Origin: Adineta vaga
Lineage: Eukaryota > Rotifera
Length of the DNA: 64,000 nucleotides
Direction: 5' to 3'
NCBI GenBank assembly: GCA_021613535.1
Contig: CP075494.1
Location: 9,486,001-9,550,000, forward strand
This document shows, in pieces, positions 24,801 through 37,082 of this stretch. The stretch's first letter is position 1; each line of letters begins with the position of its first letter. The notes under the pieces were generated by a model. That model was not told the origin of the DNA. It worked only from the letters and a program-made list of their open reading frames with translations, and searched no databases. A program made the translations under genes and the position numbers.

Positions 24801-27800
24801 TCCGATTAATTTCTTCAATTTAATCACATCGAATGGTACAATAAAATTCTTCGATGTTAAATCAGCAAAAATCTAAAGATCCAAAATTCATCAAAACTTC
24901 TTCTTCTTCCAACTATTTCTCTTCGTCACTAACTAACCAAATCGGGTGCAATGATTTTCATGGGAATTTCTCCATGTTTTTCACATTTAATCTTCATTTG
25001 TTTTTCTACTAACATCATCAATGTTTCTAACCAAAATGTTTGACAAATATACTTTTCCGGTGAATGATTTTCATATAAACATTGATGACAAGGAATAAAT
25101 CGATTGACTAAATAATCTCCTTTTGAATTTTGTACAAATCGAGTACCCATTTCTGGATACCAATCTTCTAGTAAAGTATCAAAATGTGCCATTACTATTG
25201 TTAAAATACGTGCAATTGTACTCTGTTGAACAAGAAGTTCGATTATATATGGATTTGTTTCTTCAAGATTTGAATCAATCATCATTTGTAAATCACTTGT
25301 ACAAATAAGAATTTCAATTAATGTTCCTTGATCATTAAAAGGTAAAATTTGTTTTTTCTGTTCTTCATCCGTATCGAATTGAAAAATAAGATTTAAATAT
25401 GAATATGAAATATCATCATCATCATCACTTGTTGATGAAGTTAAATTAATTTGATTGATTCGTAGAAGACAACAATCATAATAGCGAAGTTCTAAACCTG
25501 TTTGACATACAATCCATGAACATTCAGCAAGAAGAATATTCTGAATTTTTTCATTCAATTGTGAATCAACAAGAAAATAGTTCGTAAATGTTTGTTGTAA
25601 TTGTTTATCTCCAAGTAAACGTGTAAATAAACGTGACCAAAAACAAGATGGTATAAAAATTAAATGATAAAAACGACGAATGTAAGGAAAAGATTGATTA
25701 TCATCTTTTTTTATACGTGCTAAATATTTCAAATGAAATGATTTTGCTTCCGATGGATGAGTAATTGAATGTAATTTGGAAGTTTCTTTAAATTGAATTA
25801 CACTTGAAGAAGATATGATCGATGCACGACAATGACTTGACTAAAATAGAAGAGAAAATGAACGACGATAAAAAAAATAAAAAGTTTTCAATTTACAATT
25901 GTATTTAAACTCAAATGAACAGGAAGCAATGGTGGAAAAATTAAATGTTGATTATCCCATGTAATTGCAAGATCAAATTTTTGTAACAAAGGAAGTAAAA
26001 TCGAAATATTATTCTTGACAAATACATTTGTTTCTTGAAATGTATTTGGTAATTCATTGATTTTCATCAATCCTAAATTGAAATATTAAAGTTTCAATTT
26101 TTCAACTTTATAAATTACCATGTCTAGCAAGACCATTGGTTTGCTCATGAGCGATTGATTGTGCTAATAATTCGGCAAGATATTGTGGATCAAGAAAATA
26201 ATAATTAGATAATAGAGTATCTTCAAAATGTAGAATAACTCCTAAAAGATATTCATAAAATGAATTTTGATTATTATGTTTTGTGTGTCGTACCATTTTC
26301 ATGCAACCATTTTGTTCCTTGTTGAACATCAACTGAATCACGAAATTGTACATGAATAGAGATATCTTTGATCCATTCTCTAAAAGAAGAAAACAAGATT
26401 ATTAAATCATTCTTCGTCGTCTATTTTACTCACTGATATTGTTTATCATTTAAGATCGAACTTTTCTTATTCAATCGATAGTCTTCTAATGCTTCTTCTA
26501 AATAAATATATTTCGCTGGTATTCGTTGTTGAAAAATCGTTTGATCTTTATTATTTGGTGCTAATAATTGTCCAGCAATATCATAAATTAATGTACAAAG
26601 TTGTTTGATATTATGACCTGTTTTACAACTTATTTCAATTGAATCAAGTACTTTCGGATAGCCTAATTTTTCACTTTGAGATGTATCAATAAATTGTTGA
26701 TAGATTAATGATTGAAAATTGTCGGATAATTGACGATAATTTTTCAATTTCACTATTTGATCATGATGTGTACCAACAATAATCACAGATGAACCTGGTG
26801 CAACAGTCTAAAAAAACACATTTTATATGTTTGATTATACAATCTGGTGTCGTTTCTATTGCAACAGATGATGGCGAGAATGTATGTTTTAATCAATGGG
26901 TATAGAATGAGGCCTTTTAGCTTGAGAGAATCTTTTCAAATATTCTTAATTATAAACTTTGTTTCTCTTTCTCTTACATTGATTCACTTCTACGTGTTAT
27001 TGTTAAAAGGTGACACATTCTTCCTCTCTCTCTCTCTCTCGTGCATTCATTATACTATATATACACACGAAGGTTCGTTATGTACTTCAATAAATTCTCT
27101 CTTTATGACAGTATAACCTTATTACACATAATCGAGAGAAGAAAAACAGAATTTAATATTAGTTTTACGGTGACTACATCGATCATGGATTGGAATTGTA
27201 TTTCAAAGTTTATTTTAGGTCTCAATGTCTGGTATACCTGTTAAATTCGTTGATGATCTGTTCACTAATGTATGCATGAAAAACTCTTATAGAATTGTAC
27301 ACAAACAAAAGAATATTCGTCTTTTGTAGATCGTCAGAAATCAAGTTAATGAATTAATCAATTTACCACAAATTCAAGAACTTTCGTATACAGATGATCA
27401 TGCAACGGAAAATTTAACTTATAAAATAATCGATATAGTGAAACATCTTGTTCATGGACATATTAAAGATAATTATAAAGTGATTATTCAAGTTATAACT
27501 TATCCGAAGAAATTACAAGACAATATTTTAATAATGAGTCAATGTTTATGGAATTCTCGAACTGATGATGTTCTCTCCTTAGAAATTGAAAATGATACAT
27601 TGAGAATTCTTGTTGTTATTCATGGACTTGCAGCATAGAAAAAAAAACATCAACTTACTTGAATATTTATGAGAATATTATGAATTGTATCAAATATATG
27701 TTCATTTTGATCGTATTCAGTCATTTTCCAACAGATTAAATAAAGTGTACGTCGTGTAAAAAAATATTGATAAATCGAATGAAATTCTCGCTGAAAAAGT

Positions 27801-30800
27801 CAAGACAATGATAGAATTCATCAAGATGGAGAATATTTAATATACCTGTCCGCCAAAATCCCAAACACGAAAAGTAATTGGACCTAGGGTTGTACGTGGC
27901 GTTTTCTCATAGGTCCACTCTGATATATCCAAAATTGGAAAATTACGAACGGTTGTAGATTTCTAAACATAATCGAATGAAATGTGTCCTATGCTAATCT
28001 TTACAGGATGAATAAGACATACTTTTCGTTGATTTTGTTGAGCATTATTCATATTTGTACTTTCACGTTTACAAACTTGAAATAATGATGTTTTTCCTGT
28101 TTGTTCATCGCCAAGTAACATTAATCTCATTTTATTGTAAATTTTTGTACTAAACATAGACAATTTAAAGAAATTTTCAATCGAAATTCAAATCTTACTC
28201 ATCACATAAACTTTTCATATAAGCAATAATTTCTGCTGTTCGATAATTATTCGCTATGAAAGAAGATAGGGGCTCTTTTGTTATATCAATCATAGCTGTT
28301 GATTGTGTACCAAGCATTTTGTTTTTCGACGTTGGAAATAAATCTAAAAGAATAAATATTTCAGATGTATTTTACAGATAAATGATTGTTTGTCTTGTTT
28401 TTCTTTATACAATAAATTAGGAAAAAACAAAAGAATATTGATCGATTAACATCATTTTATACTGCAATATCAAAACGAGTGATTTATGTTTATTATTGAA
28501 ATCTGACGAGAGAAATTCAATCAAGTTGTCTTGTTTCATTTTCTACACGATCGACCACAACCGTGAAGATCTAAATTCCATAATTTCTGCATTGAACCGA
28601 TTGATAATGGAATCTAGAAGAGAAGAAGAAAAAAAAACAGTTATATCTTTTCTTTTTCTCAAGTATTTTTCTATCTTACCTCTTTGAGAAGAGAATTATC
28701 TCGTAATATCAATGTTCCAAGATTGCCTAATAATGAAATACTTATTGGGATAGATACCAATTTATTTTGGCTTAAATTTAAACGAGTTATTGCCGGAAAT
28801 AATAACGATGAGCGTAACATTGTCATGTCCGTATCCGGCGATAGTTTTGATATTGACTACAAATTAATATAAATCTTATTGTCTGAAAAAAACAACATTT
28901 CACTTACTGATAATGTTAATTCTTCAATAAGATTATCACCAAGATTTAAATCATGAAGAAATTCTAGTTTAACATGTCGTCGATGTGGACAACATTGATC
29001 GGAATGGTCTGATTTCGATGATGGATTGAGTCCAATTGATAAATTAGCTGATGTTAGAAGTTTATGTCGAGATACTGATCGACTCCGACGTCGTTTTGCT
29101 GCATCTAATTGTGAATTTGTTTCTTTTAATTCTGGTCGATAACAAATATTTTCAGGCGAAATATTTTCATTATGACGATTTCTTCGATGTGATTTTTCTT
29201 TTCGTGATAATGATGATATTAATGATTCAGATAAAATACTAGATTGAAGACGATTAAATGATAGATCAAGCATTTTTAAACGTGGTGGATAGGAAGATAC
29301 ATTGGATGCATCGGTAAGAAGATTGTGTGAAAGATTTAAAGATGTTAAATATGGAACAAGACAACAAAGCATTGGCGGAAGAGTTTCGAAATGATTGTAA
29401 GAAAGATTTAAATTAGTTAAACGACTTGCCGTCGATGATGAAGAGGAAGAGGAAGAAGAAGATTTTGTATTTGGTCCTGATTGTTGATCATCATCTGTCG
29501 ATGGAGCAATATGATTTTGCCAAAGACAGAGACGTTTTACTGGCATGGATTGTAATGTAGATGGAGGAGAATTCTGATAGGTTATTTTTAATTTTGCTCG
29601 TCGTTCAATTTCATCATCATCGTCCGGTGATGGTGGCATATCATCTGTTGAAATTTGAACAAATGTGGTCGAACGAGGAGGAGCGGAAAGAGGAGCAGAT
29701 AGTGTCGAGAAATCTACAGTTGTTGCTGACGATGATATTGTTGGAGATTTAATATCAAGCATAGTTGGTTTAAGAGACGAAGCGAAGTTTGGTTGTGGAC
29801 GTAATTCACTTGCTGTACGATTTTGAGTTCCCGAATGTCGTGCTGATAATTCACAAAAAAAGAAGAAGAAGAAATTATAACAAAATATTTTTCCGATTGA
29901 AAGTGTTGCTTACATGTCATATGACGTCCAAGTTTTTCTGCATGTTTTGTCGAAACAACCGCTGGTGTTGGCAATTCTTTCAACGAATTATTAGCAACAT
30001 TTAAATCAGTCAGCATTGGTGCAGACCATATTTCAACAGGTAAATATTGAAGTTGATTATGAGCTATAAGATATACATATATTTTCTTATCTTATAAATC
30101 GTTGTTACTCTACCTGCATATGCTCTTTGTAACGATCGTATTTGAAACATAGCTGGTGGTAAACAAGTTAATGCATTATGTGATACATCTAATTCTACTA
30201 ATTGATGACATAACCAAACATTATTTCCATTTGGTAATTCTCCTAATTGATTATTCGAAACATTTAATATTCTCAATGAATACATTTGAAAAAGAAATGC
30301 TGGTAGATTTTCTAAGGAATTATCTGATAAATCGATACGTGTAATACAATGAAAGAGTAAATGACGATTAGTTGATGTTATATCTGATAGTTGAGTAAAC
30401 GTATCTTTATTAACAAATATTGACGCTTGAATAAACCATAGAGGATCAAGAGTTTTTAATGGACCATAATGATGCCATTGAATACCAACTGGTATTGATG
30501 GAATTGGTGATGATAATGGAATTTGAGTTGGTATTGTTGTAGGACGTGTAGAAAAACGATTTTTAATTTGTTCGAAACCTGTCGTTAGAATTTGATATCG
30601 TTTACTTGGGCGTCTTTTCAAAATTGGTTCCATAGAATAATTCGAGTCTGATATATTATTATTATTATCAACATTTTTCTCATCTGTTGTATTCATCCAA
30701 ATTTTTGTTAGATCAATTGTTGACCAAAATTTATCATCAAATGGATATAATACATTGGATGTTAATTGTCGTTTAGTTAATTTAAATTCATTGTCTTGTA

Positions 30801-33800
30801 GAACACGATATTTCAATAAATGACCAATAAGATATGATTGTTTGCAAGCATTATAAGCAAGAAATTCTTTGTCTGTTGCATGAGAATTAAGTAGATATTC
30901 AATCAAATGAATATGTCCAAGACGACAGGCACAGGAGAGTGGTGTAGAACGAGTAACAAAACATTGTTCTTCATTGGATACTTGACTGGCAATTTCTTCA
31001 TATGGTAAGTTTACATTAGCACCGTTTGAAACAAGTAAATAAACTAATTTGAAATTTTGTTGTTCAATAGCTTCATGTAATGCTGCTCGACCATTATTAG
31101 AATAGACATCAAGATTAAATGGACAAAATGATGACGTAATTTTCTGTAGAGTTGTATTAAAATCCGAAAGAGTAGTAATTGAACCTATGAAGAAATATCG
31201 AATGATCGTTTTCTTATTGAAAAGATATTTACTTTCGGAATTAAAATAACTATGAGTTGATCGACGTTTAAATAATTCAATTTCTTGAGCAGTTAATCCA
31301 TGAATACGAAAGGAAAGAAGATATTCTACAACATCAATATATCCACCAAGTGCAGCTAAATACAAGCTTGTTTGATCATTTAAATCTTGTGCTAAAAAAA
31401 ACAACATAAATATTTCCACGTCTTATATGTTTATAGTTTGTAAACAATTTTCTTCACTGAAATCTTGACAATGTAATTTAATACTCTTTCTAACAGAATT
31501 TAATCTCATGTATATTGTAACTGTATACGAATGTATATCAAGAGAAGTATTACACGAGATGAAAGTCTATGTCATCAAGGAAATCGTATCTTATCAGTTG
31601 TCTATATTGAGAAATCTATAGACTTAAAACTACTACATCAAACTTTTATTTCGAAGTTATACCATTGAGATTAAATGGAAACACGTAGGAACGTTGTAAA
31701 CGATCAGCAAAAAGTGAACAAGATGCGAATGGATAATTTGGATAAGTTAATAGAAGTTGTACAATTGCTAAATGACCTTGTGAACAAGCAGCAGCAAATG
31801 GAAGAATTTGTTCTAATGTTGCCACTGAGACTAAATGCGGAAAATGCTAAACAAAAAACAAAAAGAGAAATTCAAATAATCAATAAAGTTTATTATCTTA
31901 CAGTTAGAAGCATTTGAACAATTTCAAGATTTCCAATTCGACAGGCTATGTACAATGGTGAATAGGATGTTTGACGATGTGGTTTAGCAATAGCTCCATG
32001 TTTTAATAATAATTTCACTAAATCAACATTTCCCGTACGACATGCTCGATATAAAAAATTCAATGTATCACTTCCATTTGGACTAGAATTCAATACTGCT
32101 TTTGCATGAGCACCTAAATGTGCTAAACATTCCGCTGCTTTTTCAACATCACCATCAAAACAAGCATCGAGTAATTCTAAATAGGATAATTATTTCTTTG
32201 TTCGTTTGTTTCTCATTCACAAAACTTTACTCTTTTCCGTTTCTTGTCGAACTTGTTGTCGAAGTTCAATTTCATTCTGAATCATTTCTACTGTATCAAC
32301 TTTACGATTCATTTGTGCTAATGCTAATGATGTATCACCATGTTTATCTTTTATCGTTACATCAGCTTTATGAAATAGTAATAGAGCCAAAATTTTTTCA
32401 TTTCCCACTGCAGCAATTACATGTAATGGTGTCTAAACAAAATACATGAGAAAATAACTAAATAACAAAAAAATTCGATCTAAATTTCTAAGAATTCCTT
32501 TGTTAATTAAAAGTTTTGGAGTAGTCTTAGGAAATTGTAGACTTTCGAAAGTCTTTTTCATTCTTGTTAATAGAGGATATTTTCCTTGTTTACAAAAATT
32601 TCCACGAAAATCATCTAAATCTAAGGACCAGATCATCGCTCCAGCTAAACGTTCTTTCGCAATAAAACGACATTTTTGTTCGATTGATTGCTGATTATCA
32701 TAACCAACCCATTGATCATTTTTATATGCAAATGGTACTTGTTGTTCTCTATCATATTCTGTAGACCATTTTTGTTTATTAATCAAATCACATATTTCAT
32801 AATATGATAAAAATCCATTATTAGCGGTGTAATTACCCGATGAACCAGCACCAATCGATGGTGCATATGGTTTAACATCAGGATTTTTCTTTTGTGGTAA
32901 TTTAAATGTTCGTCCATACGTTCCAAGACCAAGAACAAGTTTCGATGATTGACATCCACCATCAATCCATGTATCGACAGTTGCTTGTTGATTTAAAAGA
33001 CGTTGTTGATTCGTTTCAGTTGAACGTGGATATAATGGACTATTAAAACCTATATACGAATTCCAACTACCTAAAAAATTAGAACGTTTCTTTTCGAACG
33101 AAAAAGAACTATTTTTGTTCGATTAAACAAACCATGGTAATCATAAGCCATGAGATTGACATAATCAACAAATGAACAAACGTTTTGTATATCGTATGCA
33201 ATTTCAGTTTTTGGTCGATAAGCTCCAACAGCTATTGTTAGTAGAAGTCGTGTTCGATTCGTTAAACGAGCTTCATTTTGAAATTCCATTCGATAATCAC
33301 GAACCATCGAAGAAAAACTACGTCGATCAATTTCATTTTCTGGAAATTCCCAATCGAGATCTAAACCATCAAATCGATATTTTCGTAAATATTTAATCGT
33401 ATTTCGTACAAATTCTCGTCGTATTCTTTCATGTTGAAAAACTTGTCGAAATTGTGTAGTATTGACTGTTGCACCACCCAATGTTAATAACGTTTTCAAA
33501 CGTCGATTTTTACTTTTTAATAAATAGATTTGTTCATACAATCCTTTCGATATAGTCGATTTTGTTTGATTATTAACTTTAATTGGTATGAATTCAATAT
33601 CATTGAGTTCAAATGGACTTGGACTACGAGTTACAAGATCAATATTCGCAAATGCATAGTATAAATGTGTACAAAGCGTTGGATCAATATGTGATGGATC
33701 AAAATATCCAATACCTTGTCGATATTGAGACCAATTTGTAAAATAACAACCGCGAACAAATTGTTGACTATGTCCCGAATGAATAAGTATTACTAGTAGT

Positions 33801-34358
33801 ATTAGTAATATACATCTTACATACATGTTGATTTCGTTTTCTTATGAGAAAAATATGTCTGTTAGTTTTAACTTTATATCTATACTTCCTTCTTCTTCGA
33901 TCTATGTAAATAGCAAACAACTGTTTAAATAGAAAACGAAAACCTTTGCTATCGAAAGAAGACATTCCGATGAAAAAAAATGTACTTTCGATAAGAAATG
34001 AATCTATTCTTACTTGATAATCATAACGTTCACCAGCTTGAATATTTAAATCAGCACCATGATCAATGAGTGCCATAATAAATTCCAAGGATGAATCGAG
34101 AACTTTTGTATCATTTTGCAGTGTAGCTTGTGCAGCAGAAATACATGCTGTAAGTAAAGGTGTACAACCAAAACGATCTGTTGCATCGATATTATTAATT
34201 TCATCACCTGTAAGAAGATCCTACTCAGGAAAAAGAACCTTGAATTTACATAGCTTTTTTTCGTAGAATTTTACTTTGAGAAGATCAACATTTAAATATA
34301 ATGCAGCTTGATGCAGAAGTTTTCCTGGATAATTATCATCGTCATCATCGTTATTCAT
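21846..34358 (-). CDS. LRRK: LRRK-family ROCO kinase (ankyrin-LRR-Roc-COR-kinase-WD40)
   Basis: A 33-exon gene, 8025 bp coding, 2674 aa; every junction keeps phase. Exons: 34358-34275, 34220-34014, 32432-32231, 32176-31902, 31846-31663, 31391-31233, 31184-30114, 30063-29914, 29842-28908, 28856-28680, 28613-28562, 28343-28199, 28149-28023, 27962-27846, 27790-27659, 26807-26434, 26379-26294, 26241-26119, 26072-25897, 25840-24938, 24872-24759, 24711-24592, 24537-24280, 24230-24065, 24005-23979, 23927-23872, 23812-23684, 23609-23411, 23361-23207, 23146-22779, 22728-22553, 22469-22386, 22339-21846. Order: ankyrin repeats (~1-470), LRRs with a Ser-rich insert (~640-1165), Roc GTPase (P-loop GDEQTGKT 1227-1234, DFGGQ, THHD), COR, kinase (IGQGTFGTVFA, K1939), WD40. 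The catalytic loop reads YLDLKSEN (D2074) and the Mg motif DFS (2102-2104). Starting with ankyrins resembles LRRK1. Two other genes sit in its introns. Confidence 0.93.
22123..22142. repeat. (GAT)n microsatellite inside the LRRK coding region
   Basis: A trinucleotide run in the last LRRK exon that encodes a short Ser run (minus strand) in the C-terminal WD40 region. It may vary in length between alleles. Confidence 0.7.
27022..27042. repeat. (CT)n microsatellite in an LRRK intron
   Basis: A CT-dinucleotide run about 0.2 kb upstream of the nested Tctex gene. Confidence 0.75.
27225..27638 (+). CDS. Tctex-type dynein light chain, nested antisense in an LRRK intron
   Basis: A small adaptor subunit of cytoplasmic or axonemal dynein, binding the intermediate chain as a dimer. 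Two exons, 27225-27269 and 27330-27638, give 354 bp, 117 aa, in phase (AAT | ATC). The Tctex1 fold is recognisable: ENLTYKIIDIVKHLVH (amphipathic helix), then YKVIIQVITYP, SQCLWNSRTDDVLSLEIEN and the closing LRILVVIHGLAA. The length is normal for the family (~110-120). The gene lies wholly inside the 851-bp LRRK intron (26808-27658), opposite in strand. Its stop is only 20 bp from an LRRK exon, so its 3' UTR very likely overlaps that exon in antisense. A splice acceptor (TTTTAG) ends 6 nt before the ATG. Confidence 0.93.
32433..33826 (-). CDS. Glycoside hydrolase family 18 chitinase, nested in an LRRK intron
   Basis: A secreted chitinase-type enzyme. Two exons, 33826-33133 and 33070-32433, give 1332 bp, 443 aa, in phase (CAT G | GT AGT). 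A signal peptide (CILLILLVILIHSGHSQ) is followed by the GH18 barrel: GCYFTNWSQYRQGIGYF, LKTLLTLGG, catalytic DGLDLDWEFP with E160 (DxxDxDxE intact), VNLMAYDYHG, and GAMIWSLDLDDFRG. No chitin-binding domain follows. The last ~20 residues are hydrophobic (IFLLFSYFLMYFV), compatible with a GPI signal or membrane tail. The whole gene is inside the LRRK intron 32433-34013 on the same strand. Its TAG stop is the same three bases as the LRRK splice acceptor. A TATA-like element lies at 33872-33880. It could act in egg shell, trophi or food digestion, which is inference. Confidence 0.93.
33872..33880 (-). promoter_or_regulatory. TATA-like element of the nested chitinase
   Basis: On the minus strand the sequence reads GATATAAAG about 46 bp upstream of the chitinase ATG. 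It lies within the LRRK intron and downstream of the LRRK donor at 34013, so the chitinase could have its own promoter in the 187 bp between that donor and its start. Confidence 0.4.
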
Positions 34359-35424
34359 TTTCTACTATAATATCAACTATATTACGAAGAAGAAATGAGA
34401 TATTTCATTCGAATTTTTCGTTGATACAAAACAAAATTTTTGGCAGAAGAAAAAACTTTTCTTATATGACTCGATTATTATATTCTGTTGTCATTTTTTT
34501 TATTTGTAAACATTTTAACCAATCATTTTCAAGTAGAGACATCTGTTCAAAAAAGATACACGATTGGAGAAAGAAAAGAAAATGTTCTCATAATGAATGC
34601 ATTTACTCATAGTTAGTTGAAGCATCATCAATCATCATCATCTCGATCTCAGTTTGTCATTTGTCTAAATTAACAATTTAATTCAATTAGCACATAGTGA
34701 TAAATGAAATAAGATCTTCAAATTCATTCTTTTGTCATGTATGATGACATGCTTATTTATTAATCGAAGCGTTAGTTTCGAATATATTGCATTTCGAAGT
34801 GAAATATACATGTTGTTGTTGTTGTTGTTGTAATGTATGACCTCATATGACGAGTGCATTAAAGTATGAGAAAGAGAATTCTCGGCCATCTATACAAATG
34901 CTCTTTCACATTCATCAACTAATAGTCTCGACGTCTTGTCGACTCGTTTCGGTCAAATACTTAAATAGCTCATTCATTATCGGTCAATCATAATATCGAT
35001 GCATCGAAGGCATATTTGTCTCTCTCTCTTTCACTTTCAATAAATGTGCGATAAAGACATAAGGATTGTTTTGTATTACTTTTTCTTCTCGTCAATTACA
35101 TTCACACTATGACGAGACAAAAATATTTCACTATCATTATCAATGTTACCACTTGTGTTGCTTATGATTCATACATTTTGACATTCTTTATTCCCTTACC
35201 CACACACCTGCGCGATAAGAAAACTGAATAAACTTCAATGATTAACATATTTTATTATCAACAACGACAATAGTATAGAATGTATTGTATTACAGCTGTT
35301 TCATAATCATTTTTCTTTCTTTCTTTTCGTTCTCGACGTTTATTGTTGACTAATACTACTATTCCATTTTTCTTCTCATATAAAATCCTCGTCAGTTTCT
35401 TTTCTATTACTCATTCACCCAAAT
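34359..35424. other. Divergent intergenic region between LRRK and the ARF-like gene
   Basis: About 1.1 kb shared 5' flank of two divergent genes. It contains a short (TTG)n run (34813-34832) and no supported gene. The LRRK start is preceded by a splice acceptor (TATTATAG) a few bases upstream, so any LRRK leader exon would lie here or be trans-spliced. Confidence 0.4.
34813..34832. repeat. (TTG)n microsatellite
   Basis: A GTTGTTGTTG run in the intergenic region upstream of LRRK. Confidence 0.7.
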
Positions 35425-36055
35425 ATGGGCAAAATACTTTCAAAAATATTCAAAAAATTATCTGCTGATGGACCTAAACGTATTCTCATGTTAGGTTTGG
35501 ATAATGCGGGTAAAACGACAATACTCTATCAAATGAAACATACAGAAGATTACAATACTGTTCCCACAGTTGGTATGTTTGTCTTTTAATCAGATGTAAA
35601 AAACGAAATTTTGTTTTTTCTTAAACAAAGGTTTTAATGTTGAAACAATATCACCATGTCGTGGAATATCGTTAACAGTTTGGGATGTTGGTGGACAAGA
35701 TCATTTACGAACATTATGGCATCATTATTTCGATAATGTAGATGGCTTAGTTTTTGTTATTGATTCAAGTGATCGTCAACGTCTTTCACTTGCCAAAGCA
35801 GAATTAAGAGGAATCTATCATCACGAAACAATGAAATATGTACCAATGGTTATTGTTGCAAATAAACAAGATAGTCACGAAGCTTTGTCTACGAATGCAA
35901 TCCTTGAAAAACTTGAATTAGATCAATGGACACATGGACCATCTGATATTGTATCATGTTGTGCATTAACAGGCGATGGTCTAACGAATGCATTTACAAT
36001 TTTAGCAAAAATGATTCGAAAGCAATCGAAAACTCGACGATTAGAGATGAATTAA
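35425..36055 (+). CDS. ARF/ARL-family small GTPase
   Basis: A membrane-trafficking GTPase. Exons 35425-35572 and 35631-36055 give 573 bp, 190 aa, in phase (GTT G | GT TTT). The N-terminus MGKILSKIFKK has the myristoylated Gly and amphipathic helix of ARFs. The motifs are P-loop GLDNAGKT, switch I PTVGFNVE, switch II WDVGGQDHLR and base-recognition NKQD, followed by ALTGDGL. It is about 9 residues longer than ARF1, with a basic tail (RKQSKTRRLEMN). The spacing matches ARF1/ARL1-type proteins, but several switch-adjacent residues differ, so it is a divergent ARF-like paralogue rather than a clear ARF1. Confidence 0.95.
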
Positions 36056-37082
36056 GATACATTGTTTTGTATATCTTTTCTTCTTTTTCAATGTCAGATC
36101 AAATATTTTATACGGTGATTTTCATTCAATAGGTATTGGTTTATTTTTATATAAAAAAATAAAAAAATAAAAAAATAAATGTGTAATTTTACTTCATGTC
36201 GAGTAACAAACGCATCCCATTACGTATGATTATGACACATTCATTTTTCATTCAAATGACGTCATTATGATTCAGTCGTGACTTAGTATACAATCAAACC
36301 ACTGATTAGATTTTCAATATACATATAATAGTCAGTTTCAAAACGCATGGAGATTGATTGATGAAAGTATAGGTATTTTTGTTTTGATCAAAACAAAACT
36401 AATGTCAAGGGCTAAAGTGAAAACATCGGTACATTCCTTCTGTTATAAAAATAATCATAAGAAAACATACAATGTCAAACATGAACTACATATTTCTGTT
36501 GAAGAAAAGAGCAAGTCTGCATTCTTTTGTAACAAGTAGAGAATCGAAATTGATTCGGATTATTAAACAAGATATACTGTGTACAAAATCATGTGACTGC
36601 ATCATCAGAAGAATCAGTTAGTTTTACAGCTGCTTAATTAATCATATGTATATCATGTTATTCTATTTTTGAAGTAATTAGTATTAAAATATAGTAGATA
36701 CAAAATGTCATATGTTCTTGTTTCTGAAAGAGAAAATCAAATATCAAGTGTTTTCATATAATCTAAAACAAAACTTTCATGTTTTTTTCAAAGGCCATCA
36801 TGCGACAGTTTTATCACAAGATAAACTTTGCTCTTTTCTGCTTAAAATAGAAAAAGAACTCCAGTATAATTGTTGTTGACGTGCTCTAACAGATTTATCT
36901 AACTGATAACTATCAACTAGTCTGATATTTTCTTTGGGAACAAGACTTATTGTTCTCTGTATAGTTTCGTCCAAATTTGTCTGAAATGTAAATTTCGTAT
37001 AAAGCAGTATCATTGTTTCTTTGATAGCAATATGGTAACATATTTATTCCTTATTTCAGATCAAACCTTTTAATACAATCAA
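36056..37082. other. Intergenic region with A/T microsatellite
   Basis: This carries the ARF-like 3' UTR (a TAAAAAA-type repeat at 36150-36179) and the 5' flank of the OAS-like gene. Just before that gene a splice acceptor (TTATTTCAG, ending 37059) lies 23 nt from the ATG. No gene is supported. The minus-strand frame at 36798-37013 has no recognisable features. Confidence 0.45.

Noticed and set aside
36798-37013. 71-codon minus-strand open frame upstream of the OAS-like gene
   Set aside because: The composition is fair, but there is no recognisable domain, and I found no joining exons with matching phase.
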